From Gambelia wislizenii (Eukaryota; Chordata; Lepidosauria; Squamata; Crotaphytidae): a DNA stretch of 64,000 nt. Positions 13,809 through 25,106 of the stretch are shown one piece after another; the stretch's first letter is position 1, and each line of letters starts with the position of its first letter. Both the position numbers and the translations under genes were made by a program. The stretch lies in assembly GCA_030847615.1 (NCBI GenBank), contig JAUMIR010000005.1, forward strand, positions 63,701,001 to 63,765,000, in the 5' to 3' direction. Below the pieces are notes generated by a model that was not told the DNA's origin, made no database searches, and saw only the letters and a list, made by a program, of their open reading frames with translations.

Positions 13809-14209
13809 CGCGCGTGTGCGCTTGGGTATGTTTCCTATCCCGGTGTGCTGATTGGCAGCTTAGGAAACATATCCAACCAACCCCCTTACTCTTCAACCAA
13901 TCACCACCCACATGAAAATTCCCTCTCCACCTCATAGTCCACTCCTGCCACTCAATGTGCATTTACATCCCCAGCCTCACAAGGGCCCCTCACTCCCTCA
14001 GCCAGTCACCACCCACATGTAAAACATGCAATATTTTTTTCCTAAAATAATACCATGTAGCTGAACCACTTTAAATATCTTTTGTTGCCATGAACCCCCA
14101 AGACTTTAGATTTAAAACCCTAATAATCATAATCATAATAATATAAGTAATAATAATTAATAATACAATTATACCATTCATGAAATCTTCCCTCAGAGGC
14201 ACTGAAGTG

Positions 14210-14334
14210 GGAGGGAAGACAGATGCAGGCGAAACATCAGAAAGAAACTATTCCAGAACATGGCCTCACAGCCCAGAAAAAAAACCAAGGAAAATCTATG
14301 GATACCGGCCATTAAAGCCTTTGACTTCATATTA
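14210..14334 (+). mobile_element. Foldback element copy 1 (truncated)
   Basis: 'GATGCAGGCGAAACATCAGA' leads into 'CTATTCCAGAACATGGCCTC', an A-rich run, and 'GGAAAATCTATGGATACCGG' to 'CTTTGACTTCAT'. This is the right half of the family seen complete at 46463-46677. The left arm is missing. It is inserted in the CR1. Confidence 0.75.
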
Positions 14335-15198
14335 ATCTTATCTCCTTTTTTGATAGAGTTTCAAGCTTGGTAGATAAAAGGAATGATGATGGATGTAACA
14401 TATCTTGATTTCAGTAAGGCCTTCAACAAAGCCCCCCTTGATATTCTTGCTATTAAGCTAGTATAATATGGGCTAGACAATGTGACTGTTAGGTGGATTT
14501 GTAATTGGTTGGCTGACCAAACCCAAAAGGTAGTCACCAATGGCTCCTGCTCAGCATGGAGAGAAGTGACTAGTGAGGTGCCACAGGGTTCTGTCCTGGG
14601 CCCAGTGCTATTCAATGTCTTTATCAATGACTTGGATGATGGAACAGAGGGTATGTTTATCAAATCTGCAAATGACACAAAATTAGGGGTAGCAAACACC
14701 CCAGAGGACAGGATGATAATTCAAAATGACCTTAACAGATTGGAGAGCTGGACAAAAACTAAGAAAATGAATTTTAACCAGGAGAAATGTAAGATACTAC
14801 ATTTAGGCAGAAAAAATGAAATGCACAGATAGGATGGGTGACACCTGGCTTGACAGCAGCACATATGAAAGGGATCTAGGAGTCTTAGAGGTTGTCTAGA
14901 TGAGAAGATATAAAGTGGATTGGTGCATATTATCGCAAATTCGTAGCAGCATTCATTTGTCTCCACAGTTTTTTGGCAAAATTGATTGTATGTGAAGCTA
15001 TCTGTGGTGCAAATCAAGATGGTGGTCAAGAGTACAGTACGTTATTATTCTCCACACATGTCACCGCTGCACAGTATTATTATTTTTTACTTGTAAATCA
15101 AAGATGCGCAAGTCCAACCGTCTGCTTATAAAAAGCTCTTTGGTCACCTCAGTGCAGCAAAAAAGTGCACACCCAATAATGTAAAACTCAACAATGGT

Positions 15199-15593
15199 CT
15201 CTGGCTTTTCTTCGCAAACTAAGTTCAGGAAGGACTCATCCCGCACTTTCTGCAAGTGTGCTGATGACTAAAAAGGCCAATCCGAGATAAGCAGGTCCGG
15301 TTGCAGAAAGCACAGCAGAAGGTCTCCTTGGGTGATGTTTCCGGGTTGTGATTCTTTCTGCGTTGTCGTTTCTCTTCAAGACTTGTTCGTCGTGAGTTCT
15401 CAAATAAGGCTGCAGCGTTGTGGATAGTGCGTCTCCATGCCTCCCAATGTGAGGCCAGGGCAGACCACTGTTGGTGATCAATTTGGCCGAGCCTGAGATG
15501 TTGTTTCAGGGAGTCTTTGTATCGCTTTTTTGGAGCGCCCCTCTTACGCTGACCCATGGCGAATTCACCGTAGAGTAGTATTTTTGGGAATGG
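15199..15593 (-). mobile_element. LINE 3' end, minus-strand copy of an inverted pair
   Basis: The frame 15557-15225 (110 codons, no internal stop) ends in a C2HC zinc-finger-like motif, FCCAFCNRTCLSRIGLFSHQ. It matches the C-terminus of the plus copy at 16340-16731 almost residue for residue. The clade is uncertain: the layout (RT thumb, then a single finger) is found in RTE-like and related LINEs. Similarity ends sharply at 15199 and 15593, so it is a 5'-truncated insertion or one arm of an inverted duplication. Confidence 0.7.
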
Positions 15594-15639
15594 TGCTTCT
15601 GGTTAATTCCTTGCTGGCAGGACCACCTACCAGCGGGTG

Positions 15640-15895
15640 CATAGCAACATGGAGCAATGGATTCAAAGTATAGGAAAAGAGATTCCACCAAAATGTTAGG
15701 AAGAACTTCTGATGATAAGAGCTGTTCAACAGTAGAATATCATGACTTGCTGTGTGGTGGAGTCTCTGTGGAGGTTTTAAAACGGGCTGGATGGCCATCT
15801 GGGGGGGGGGTGCTTTGATTGTCTATTCCTGCATGACAGAATAGGCTGGATGGCCCTCTTGGTGGTCCCTTCCAACTCTATGATTCTACAATTCT
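15640..15895 (+). mobile_element. CR1 LINE 3' end
   Basis: This is the usual CR1 3'UTR: 'AAAGAGATTCCACC', 'AGGAAGAACTTC', 'GAGCTGTTCAAC', 'GGCTGGATGGCCATCT', 'GGTCCCTTCCAACTCTATGA', with the terminal ATTCTA repeats that define CR1 ends. It is probably the tail of the CR1 at 11975, separated by the insertions between 14891 and 15640. Confidence 0.85.
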
Positions 15896-16011
15896 AGAAA
15901 CTCATAGAGCTTTTAAGAGGGGAAAACATTACTGGATAGCTCTTCCTCTCTACAAGGGAAATAATAAAAATATACACTCAAAGTAATTAAAATGGGTCAA
16001 CCTTAATAGAA

Positions 16012-16707
16012 ATGTGTATGCATTTTCCCCCTTTCGTACTTCACAAAAGAGTCTGGAGCAATAAACACCTGAGGCAAAGCACAAAAATCAGTGTGTATAG
16101 AGCCATCGTACTGTCTATCCTCCTTTATGGATCTGAAACATGGGTTACCTATCGCCACCACCTACGACTCCTCGAGCGCTTTCATCAGCGCTGTCTACGC
16201 ACAATCCTAAATATACACTGGACTGACTATGTGACGAATGTTGCTGTCCTTGAACAAGCAGGGATCACCAGCATTGAGGCCATGATATTGAGAACACAGC
16301 TGCGCTGGGCAGGGCACGTTTCTAGGATGGAGGACCATCGCCTCCCAAAAATACTACTCTACGGTGAACTCGCCACGGGTCAGCGTGGGAGGGGCGCTCC
16401 AAAAAAGCGATACAAGGACTCCCTGAAACAACATCTCAGGCTTGGCCAGATTGATCACCAACGGTGGTCCGCCCTGGCCTCACATCGGGAGGCATGGAGA
16501 CGCACTATCCACAATGCTGCAGCCTTATTTGAGAACTCACGACGAACAAGTCTTGAAGAGAAACGACAACGCAGAAAGAATCACAACCCAAAAACATCAC
16601 CCAAGGAGACCTTCTGCTGCACTTTTTGCAACCGGACTTGTTTATCTCGGATTGGCCTTTTTAGTCATCAGCGCGCTTGCAGAAGGCGCGGGATGAGTCC
16701 TTCCTGA
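16012..16707 (+). pseudogene. LINE ORF2 C-terminus (RT end plus zinc finger), 5'-truncated
   Basis: A 231-codon frame without stops. Residues from about 9 onward read as the end of a non-LTR reverse transcriptase: VYRAIVLSILLYGSETW (residues ~28-45), LLERFHQRCLRTILNIHW (~53-70), then LRWAGHVSRMEDHRLPK and GAPKKRYKDSL. The C-terminus has a C-x2-C...H-x3-C finger (CTFCNRTC...HQRAC). The RT catalytic core and endonuclease are absent. The first residues of the frame before about 16040 are probably flanking sequence. RTE-like is my best guess for the clade. The lack of stops suggests a fairly young insertion. Confidence 0.72.
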
Positions 16708-16734
16708 ATCTTCGTTTGCGAAGAAAAGCCAGAG

Positions 16735-17240
16735 AGAGACTCCATGTCTCAGTGATTCATACAGAATCTCTTCTTAGATTTTTTTTTTAACAGTAGAGGC
16801 TTTTATTCAAAACAACTTTAATCTGACCCAGCATTCAGGGAGTTCAGAACAACAATTTAATATTGCCTTCCAAAATAGATTTTTAGTTTGTAGGAGGGGC
16901 ACCAAGAGGGAGAGGAAATAGCCAATTCTGGCAAAAGCAGGGAGATCCAGTAAAAGTATGCAGCTGAATCCTGAACTTACCTGTTGTACCTCTCTGTTCT
17001 GTTCAGAGTAAGGTTAACTTCTATTAGACAACCAAGGCTACTCAACTATAATATTCTGCCTGATGCCAGCCATACTGGGCTCTTTTTTCTAATGAGAAAG
17101 TGAACACACATGGAGAATGTTAATTTATGTAATTTGCCTTTACTTAGCAAGGGACCTGAGCATCTATCTATCTTTAACATTTCACAAATATGTACAGATA
17201 AAAATACATACTCCCAGTGTGTGTGTCTCACATATATATG
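16735..17240. other. Unassigned intron between LINEs
   Basis: No coding region or recognised element. It ends at the left target-site duplication of the L1 (17241-17257). Confidence 0.5.
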
Positions 17241-17257
17241 TCTATACATGTATGTGT
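17241..17257. repeat. Target-site duplication of the L1, left copy
   Basis: TCTATACATGTATGTGT is identical to 24337-24353 and borders the L1 3' end. Confidence 0.93.
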
Positions 17258-18010
17258 TTTGTATATATATTATTTATTTATTCCTTCATGAAATACCATC
17301 TTCTCGTCATCTCATTTTGCAATTACATTTTACACTTATTGTTGTTGCAATTATTACACTTATTTCAATGTTATTCCCCGATTCTTTCCAATCTCTATAA
17401 TTTATATTGCCTCCTATTTAACAACCCAAATTAACTCCAATAAGTAAAAAAAAAAATTATTTTGACTTCCCCTTCCGTCAGTTCACCATTTGACATTGTT
17501 ATACTTCCCGCCCCTTGCTGTTCTATCTTTCATTTCCTTCTTTGTATATATTACTAACTTTCTTTTCTTTATTGTTTTATTTTTTCCCATTTATCTTCCT
17601 AAATTGACTTTTTTTTGAATTATTATAAATCATTATCTCTTATTCACTTATAGCAATTTTTATACTCTGCCTCATCTATTTTCTCTTGATCTCATTATCG
17701 CGAACTTTTGCCAAATTATGGGTATACATTCATTCTCTCATAATTACTATTCTCCCTTTTTTCCCTCTCTTTTGATCCTCTTTCCTATCTGCGTTTAGCA
17801 TTATCTATATCCTTACTCTCGCCTATTTATTTATTTATTTTCCCCTTTTCCCCTTTTCCCTCTTCCTTGTTTCTACAACTTATCTCTTTCTTTCCATTCC
17901 TGTATGTATGACCACACAGGGTCCCACATTTCAATAAATAGCTTATCTTTTTTGTTCTCTACAAGATATGTTAATTTCTCCATTTCCGCTGTTTCTAATA
18001 GTTTCTCTAT

Positions 18011-21000
18011 CTATTCCAATTCAGATGGGGTCTCCTCCCTTTTCCAGTATCTTGCGTATACAATTCTTCCTGTGGTACACATATGCCATAATAATCTTTT
18101 TACTCTACCCTTTTCATTTGCAATATTAGTATTCTCGTAAATACCTAGCAAAAAGATTTCTGGCTTCATTTCTATTTCTTTTCTCAAGATCTTCTGAATT
18201 TTTGCCCTAATCATCCTCCAAAATTTCTTTGCCTTTTTACAACCCCACCATTGATGGAAGAAAGTTCCTTTTTTTTCTTGACATTTCCAACATTTGTTGG
18301 ATGCTCCCTTTACCATCTTTGCGATTTTTACCGGGGGGAGATACCATCTCATCATTATTTTTAAAGCGTTTTCCTGCAAATTATAAGATCTTGAAAATTT
18401 TGCTATTCTGTACCATGATGTTTCCCATCCTTCATATTCAATATTCTGTCCTATATCTATAGCCCAGTTTACCATATATTCCTTTATTATTTCTGGTTCT
18501 GTTTCCATTCTAAGTAATAGCTTATATATTTTAGACAGCAGATGTACATTCCCTTTTTCTAAAATTTCTTCAAAAGCTGTTTTTGATAATTCAATTCCGT
18601 CTTCTGCCATATCTTTCTTAAATCTCTCTTTTATTTGAAGGTATGGAAACCACTGTAGGTTCCTACCTTCTTGCTTCAGTTGTTCACTATCTTTCAATTT
18701 AAGATTATCTTTGGTTCCATATATAAGATCATTATAAGTAATCCAGACTGCTTCACTTCTTAAACTTCTGATTGATAACGCTTCCCCTGGTGATACACAA
18801 CTTGGTAATTTTGCGAACAGATATCTTCTATATTTAGACCATATTTTATAGAGAGATTTTCGAATAGAATGATTATTAAACTATTTTTGGACTTTTACTT
18901 TTTGATACCAAAGGAAAGAATGCCAACCAAAATGGAGTTCATGGCCCTCCAGTAAGAGGAGTCTTGGGTTATCTAATTTGAGCCATGTTTTGATCCACAT
19001 TAAACCACTTGCTTCATAATAAAGCCTCAAATCAGGTATACCCATTCCCCCTCTACTTCTCATATCTGTCAATACTTTGAATCTTATTCTCGGTTTCTTC
19101 CCTTACCAAACTAGTTTTGCTAAGTCTTTATTACACTCTAAACCATTTTGATGGTATTAGAATTGGAATCATCTGAAACAGGAATTAAATCTTGGGCAAA
19201 ATACTCATTTTTATCAGGGAGATTCTCCCCATTAGGGACAGATCTAACTTTTTCCAAACCTCCATTTACTTTTAATTTGCAACCATACCACACCATAATT
19301 GTTTTGGAAGAGTTGTTTATTTTTGCCCGAGATTGTTATTCCTAGATATTTTACTTTCTCGACTGATTTAATTCCCCACTTTTTTTCCAACTGATGTTCC
19401 TCTTCTCTCTTTAAATTTTTGCACAAAAATTTCGTTTTTTCTTTATTAATCTTAAAACCCGCCCATTCTCCAAATTCTTTTATCATTTCCATTATCTTCA
19501 TTCCATTTTGCAGTGGGTTTTCTAAATACAAAACCACATAATCTGCAAATGCTTTATATACATATTTTTCTTTTCCAATTCTAATACCTTTAATTAAATC
19601 ATTGAATTGAATCTCTCTTAAGAGTACTTCCAGAATCAATACAAATAACAATCGTGAGAGTGGACATCCCTGACGCGTACCTTTCTGGATGTTAAAACTA
19701 TTTAGTCTTTCTCCGTTAACAATTAAATGAGCTTTTTGTTCGTAGTAAATAGCCTTAATCCAAGATATAAAGTCATCCCCAAATTTCATCAGTTCTAATG
19801 TTGTTATTAGAAATCCCCATCTCACCATATCAAATGCTTTTTCAGCATCTAAGAATACTAGAACTCCTCCTTTCTCTGTATGGAAGTCTAAGTATTCAAT
19901 AATGTCCAATGTAGTTCTTAGGTTGTCTCGCATCTGTCTTCCCGGAAGAAAACCCGTTTGATCCTCCGTTATATAATTCGGCAACACTTTTTTTAATCTT
20001 GAAGCTAATATAGATGCAAAGATCTTATAGTCCTCATTGAGGAATGAGATTGGACGAAAATCTTTTGCCGCTGGATAATCTTCTTCATTTTTGGGGATCA
20101 AAACTATATTAGTTTCTCTCCAGCTCTTTGGCAGTTGTTTGGTATCCTTAATTATATTCATTGTTTCTTGTAATGGTCTCGCTAATTGCTCCCTAAAACA
20201 TTTATAATATTTTGCTGTTAGACCATCTGTACCCGGAGCTTTATTCATTTTTAAATTTCCAATAGCATCTTCCACCTCTTCTATAGAAATTGGTCTATTC
20301 AAAATATTCCTATGTTCGTCCTCTATTTCTGGCAAATGTTTAGATCTTATATATTTTTTTATTCCCTCTTTATCTTCCGATATTTGTAACCTATATAAGT
20401 TTTGATAATAATTATGTAAGATTTTCTGTACTCCTTTTTCATTAACTATATGTCTTGTCCCTTCCGTTAGTCCATTAATCATACGTTTTTTCTTTTCTTT
20501 GCGTATTTTATACGTGAGCCACCTCCCGGGTTTATTCGCATTTTCAAAATAGTTCCTTTTCGCAAATTTCAATTTTGTCGACATTTCTTCGACTGTTAAT
20601 AAGGACAATTGATTTTGTAATATTCTGATCTCGCTAACATTTTTTATTATTTGGGCTCTTTTTAAGCTTGTCTTCCCATTCTCGTATTTTATCATTAATA
20701 TCCTCCATCTATTTCCTTCTCTGTTTTTTCCACTCACTTGTTTTCTTAATAAAGATGCCTCTCGTTACTGCCTTTGAGGTGTCCCAAACCGTTTGCATCT
20801 TAACTTCTTTATTAACATTGTTAATAAAGAATTCTTTAAGCTCTTTTTGACAGTACGAGACCACCTCTTCTTGGTTCAGTATATAGTCATTTAGTTTCCA
20901 ATTTCTCAACCCACCTCTCTTCCCTATTTGGATCTTAACGGCATTATGGTCGCTAAAGGCTTTGGGTAAAATTTCTGAAGATTTAACCATATGAGTTAAT

Positions 21001-21634
21001 GAACTCGATAGCCACACCATATCTATTCTTGACCAAGAACAGTGCCGGTCAGAACAGAATGTGAAATCTTTTTCTCCAGGGTGTTGCATCCTCCATACAT
21101 CCTTCAACTGATATTCCTCAACTATTTGGGCACACTCTTTTGAAAGTTTACCTATAGGTTTCCCATTATTTTGTATTTTTGTAGATTTTCTATCTATTTT
21201 TGTATTCCCCACCTCATTAAAGTCTCCCATGAGGCAAATCTTCTCATAAGAATATTTTCCCAAATGTTCTTTTAAATCCTCATAACATTTTTTATGTTCC
21301 TTACCCGGCACATACACTCGAATCAGCAGAACCTGCTGTCCATATAGGTTCACTTCCACCCCCAGAAATCTACCCTCTTCATCACTAAAAATTTTCTTTG
21401 GGCCAAGAATAGGTTTTATAATTAACATGACTCTTTTCTTTTTTTCCTTAGTTGACGCACAGAATATTTCTCCCATCTGGGGGAAATTCAATACTCTTTC
21501 ATCTTTTTTTTTATATGAGTTTCTTGAAAACAACTGATTTCTGGGTTAATTTTCTTTAACCAATGTGTTATTTTTTTCCGTTTAACTGGGGAGTTGAGTC
21601 CATTAACATTCCAGGAGACGATTGTATACTTCAT
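18011..21634 (-). pseudogene. L1 ORF2 (APE endonuclease / reverse transcriptase), broken
   Basis: From the ATG at 21634 the order is as follows. An APE endonuclease contains SWNVNGLNSP near the start, GDFNE at about 21211-21229 and SDHNAV at about 20940-20960. The reverse transcriptase contains DFRPISFLNEDYKI, TGFLPGRQ, VFLDAEKAFD and GTRQGCPLSRLLF. The C-terminal region runs to about 18011, with a zinc-knuckle-like CWKCQEK...HQWWGC. Damage: a one-base shift in the A9 run at about 21503-21511, another shift near 20725, stops at 19244 and between 19072 and 18700, and the catalytic FADD changed to FADY (about 19531-19545). It cannot make an active enzyme. Confidence 0.9.
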
Positions 21635-22664
21635 TATTTTTTATTACTCAAAGCAGCCAATTCGTCAATATCCAAATGCAGTATGCTAGTATCCAGGTTA
21701 ATCCTTTTATCCTTATGTTCTCTTAAATTCTTTTCGCCTTTATCCTCACCTACTAACTGTTTTAACACGTCAAATTCCCTTTCTGCATCTTCCTCTTTTT
21801 GATTTCCTATAACCTTCTTTGTCTTTGGTGTGGATTGCCTTTCCTTTCTTAGCATTGGCCCAAATTTACTTAGAAAATCCCTCGCCTTTTCAATAGAGTT
21901 TATCCGATATCTCTGCTGTTGGTAATTGAAGATTATTCCTTCCAAGCGATCCCATCTAAACAATATTTGATTTTCTTTTAGTTTAGAAACTAAAAAATCA
22001 TAGTCCTTCCTTTTCTTTAAGATTCTTACCGGAACTTCTCTCATAACTATCAATTGTTTCCCTTCCACCATGATTGGTGTCTTATTGTGTTCTTCAATAA
22101 TTCTATCTTTTATTGACTTCTTAGCAAATTGCACCACTATGTCTCTTGATAGTTTTTTACATCTTGCCAAAGCCGATTGTACCCTATATACAACATCAAT
22201 CTCATTCTCCATTATCTCTCCTTCTACTTCCATAAATTCTGCTAATATATTCACAATTCTCTCTTTTATATTTTCATCTTTATGTTCCTCCAGACCCCTA
22301 ATCCTTATCCATGACTCCATTTGTTTCTGTTCTAACAGGGCTAGTTTGTCTAATTGTTTTTCCATCTCATCTAGGAATTTGCTTGATTTTTTAAAAAATC
22401 CTGAATTTCTTCTTTATTAATATTTATCTCTTTTTTATTTATTTCCACCTCTTTCTTCACCTCTTCTAATGATTCTTTCATTTCACCAACTTGAGATTTT
22501 AGTTCAGATATGTCCTGTTTTATCTCTCTCATAAATGTTCTCATCTCCTCCATAAACTTCCTATGGTAATCTGGGGGTTCATCAAATGAATCTCTTCTTT
22601 GTTGGCTCTGTGGATCAGTCCCACGAATTTTCCCCGTCCTTAATTTTGACATGTTTGTCTCCAC
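21634..22664 (-). pseudogene. L1 ORF1 (RNA-binding protein), one frameshift
   Basis: The first part (22664-22371, 97 codons) begins METNMSKLRTGK and forms a long heptad-rich coiled coil (MKESLEEVKKEVEINKKEIN). The second part (22365-21634, 243 codons) continues the coil. It then has an RRM-like and C-terminal domain, with MESWIRIRGLEE, YRVQSALARCKK and FLSKFGPM matching L1 ORF1p (Transposase_22). The two parts are out of frame by one base; the break lies in the T/A homopolymer at about 22388-22401. L1 ORF1p forms trimers and coats L1 RNA. The stop codon overlaps the ORF2 start. Confidence 0.9.
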
Positions 22665-24336
22665 TCCACTCCACTTACTATATTACTTTTGCGATATATT
22701 ATTCTCTTTTCCTGTTATATTGTCTCGTGGTCAGCTTCAAAATTTTCTAAATCATTTATCTAGCCAGATTACTTGATCCCGCAAAATTATTCCCTTAATA
22801 ATTAGTTTGGAATAAATAACTAAATTAATTATTTATGCTACCCTGGTCTCACTTAATCCACCATAGATTAATCACTTAAATTATTAAATTTACATACATC
22901 ATCTTTCAATTCATTCGTTAATTAATTCACTCATTAGTTAATCCCTTAAATTTCTAAGTTCATCCACTTAGTCACTAGCATCACCTTACTTATACATCTT
23001 ATAAATTCATTCCAAACCAATTCATTTATCAACTTATTAATCATTTATCATTTAACCACTTATTGTTTTCCACCCTTCTTATTTACACATACAACCCACT
23101 CCTCAATCATCAATTCATTAATCAATTAAGTATCTAAATTCCTTCTTATATCACTAAAGTAGTCAATTTTCCCATTCAGTTAATTACCATTCAAATATCC
23201 AACTAATCACTCAACTATTCGCACCATATCACCTTCTAATAGTCTACTTCTTATCAATACTTCTTTTCATCTCCTTCCACTCCAGTTCATGTGTCACCTT
23301 ATTAATTTCCCTCCTTTTTAAACATAAAGTCCTCCCTTTAATTCTTTAAGCATAATTCCTTAATTCCCCCTTCCTTCTAATACTAAACCCCACGCACTCC
23401 AACCTTCCCCCTTCCCTCCAACCACTTAATATTCTTGTTCTTCCTTAACTTCTTCTTTCTTCTTCTTTCCTTTCTCTCTGTTTCCCCTCCTTTATCTTCT
23501 CTCTTCACTCTTCTGTCTTCTCCTTCTCTTTCTTCCTCTTGTTCCTCTTATTCTCCCTTTCTGCTTTCTTTTCCTCCAGTCTTTTAGAGTTGAGGTTAAT
23601 TTCTTAATAAGTCTTTCCTCTAAACTGGATTTCACTTATCGTCCCCACCTCCAGTCTTCTTCTCTCCTACCCAAGATGCCAACAGAGAGTGGGGAAAAGG
23701 AATATCCTTCACAATAGTATACTTAGGAACACTGAATGGAGTACTGTTAACTTAGTTCCAAAAAGAAGGAGTGGGGAGAAAGGGGAAAGGAGAAGGGGAA
23801 ACAAACAGTCTCTCAGTGGAGCAGCAAGCAGCAAGCAGTTCTTCAACTTACAATCTCCTCAAACACAGACCTTCCACCCTTCGCGAACCTACTTCTCTCA
23901 AGGTAATTCTACAGGTTTACCCAACGGAGTTCTTCTGATCAAATCACGCCTCCCTTCATTATCCTTTCATGTGTTTCTTATTGTCCTATATATTCCCCTT
24001 GCCTCTTGAAAGGGGCTTTAGCTTCTGTCTTTGTTTAGCTCTTGAAGAAGCTCGGCGGCTGGGACAAACGGTTGGGCGTTACCCTACACCGTAGCTCGCT
24101 GCGAGGGCTGTAACTCCCCTGCGAGTTCCTCTCCTTCGCCCCCTCCGAGCCTGCCAGGGAGAAAAGGGCTAGGGCTTGCCTTGTCACTTGCCTTCTCTAG
24201 CCTGTCTCCTTTTCTTTGGAGACAAGACAAACCGCTGCGTTTGGAAAGCTTCAGGCGGTAATCCCTCGTAGCGGCAAGCCCCCACGGAGTGCTGGAGACT
24301 CGTGGCTCCCTCGCTCGCGTCCCGAACCGGAAGACC

Positions 24337-24353
24337 TCTATACATGTATGTGT
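24337..24353. repeat. Target-site duplication of the L1, right copy
   Basis: TCTATACATGTATGTGT is identical to 17241-17257 and borders the L1 5' end. Confidence 0.93.
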
Positions 24354-25003
24354 ATCTATATGTATATTTACGCGTCTATAAGCATACACTAGCATCTGTT
24401 TGCTCATAGATATGTTTGCACATTTGTCAAAAGTTGCTGCAGGTATTATCTGAGTAAGCACTTTGTGAAGAAAGAAAATTTGCTGTATAATATTTTATGT
24501 ATATATTTGATATTGTATATGTTTTAACCTGGTTTTAATATTTTGACTGTTCAATCTTGTTTTAACTTCTTTGTCTTGTGGATTTTAAACAATACAATAT
24601 GGGGTGTTTTTTTTTAATTGCTGTAAGCTGCTGTGGGTCCTAAACTGGGGAAAAGATGGGATAGAAGAAATTATTATTATTATTATTATTATTGGCCCTT
24701 TAATTTCTAAAAAACTGTGTTAACTGTGTTATCCTTCATGAGCACAAGGCATTGGGGAGGTTAGACATATAATTAGCTTTGCTAATTATAATTCATTATT
24801 AACTATAATTAAAAAACCCTACTTTTTAGCATGTCTGTTCTGTTGCCATCTGTTTGTGCTTAGCTTCTTGTATACAGAAGAATACAACAGTAGGTGCAAT
24901 GCAGAATGCAGTGTGGGTGAAATGAAGAAAACTAGCATAGAATATAAACTTTTTATGTGGCCCACTGAGATTTTCTTTCTTTCTTTCTTTCTTTCTTTCT
25001 TAG
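24354..25003. other. Intron upstream of first DCLK2 exon, with a LINE tail and microsatellites
   Basis: 24615-24692 looks like an L2/CR1-type 3' tail (GTAAGCTGCTGTGGGTCC ... GATGGGATAGAA) ending in (ATT)n at 24671-24694. A (TTTC)n tract at 24972-25001 runs into the splice acceptor. I see nothing else. Confidence 0.6.
24972..25003 (+). promoter_or_regulatory. DCLK2: Splice acceptor with (TTTC)n polypyrimidine tract
   Basis: About seven TTTC units lead directly to TTAG at the 25004 exon, so the polypyrimidine tract is a microsatellite. Confidence 0.85.
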
Positions 25004-25106
25004 GTTACATGCTTGCAAGACTTTTTTGGTGATGATGATGTTTTCATTGCTTGTGGACCCGAGAAATATCGTTATGCTCAAGATGATTTTGTACTGGACC
25101 ATAGTG
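25004..25106 (+). CDS. DCLK2: DCLK2 exon: end of second doublecortin domain
   Basis: This 103-bp exon starts in phase 0 and ends one base into a codon. It reads [20 protein letters not shown] followed by [14 protein letters not shown], the conserved C-terminal part of a DCX domain (the [10 protein letters not shown] segment is typical of DCX, DCLK1 and DCLK2). The acceptor AG is at 25002-25003, right after a TTTC microsatellite that supplies the polypyrimidine tract; the donor is GTAAG at 25107. LQDFF and FVLDHS favour DCLK2 over DCLK1 by recalled comparison. No stop or frameshift is present. Confidence 0.95.

Larger units (their letters stand above)
11975..14890 (+). mobile_element. CR1 LINE, decayed, ORF1 and 5'/mid ORF2
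   Basis: ORF1 remnants include VVVVRYSLLRGTE at about 12200-12240, the CR1 ORF1 esterase region with the usual GDS changed to RYS. ORF2 endonuclease pieces are DVTETWWDESHGWNVE (about 12946-12993) and GSLGCSDHILLEF (about 13246-13280). RT pieces are YLDFSKAFNKAP (about 14402-14437), EVPQGSVLGPVLFNVFINDL (14575-14634) and SANDTKL (14666-14687), where the catalytic FADD has become SAND. LHLGRKNEM (14799-14825) is the usual end motif. Frames shift and stops are frequent. The stretch 13640-14340 is foreign: a TG microsatellite and a foldback element. Confidence 0.88.
17258..24336 (-). mobile_element. Full-length L1 retrotransposon with 17-bp target-site duplication
   Basis: The element is about 7.08 kb and lies antisense to DCLK2. 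It is flanked by a perfect direct repeat, TCTATACATGTATGTGT, at 17241-17257 and 24337-24353. On its own strand it has a GC-rich 5'UTR (about 24336-23670) and a purine-rich then AT-rich leader (about 23660-22665). ORF1 (22664-21634) and ORF2 (21634-about 18011) follow, then an AT-rich 3'UTR with an AATAAA-like end near 17258-17285 instead of a long poly(A). Both ORFs carry inactivating changes. The intact ends and nearly readable ORFs point to a fairly recent insertion. Confidence 0.93.

Noticed and set aside
13462..13962. 166-codon minus-strand open frame
   Set aside because: It reads through a TG microsatellite (His-Thr repeats) and antisense CR1 sequence.
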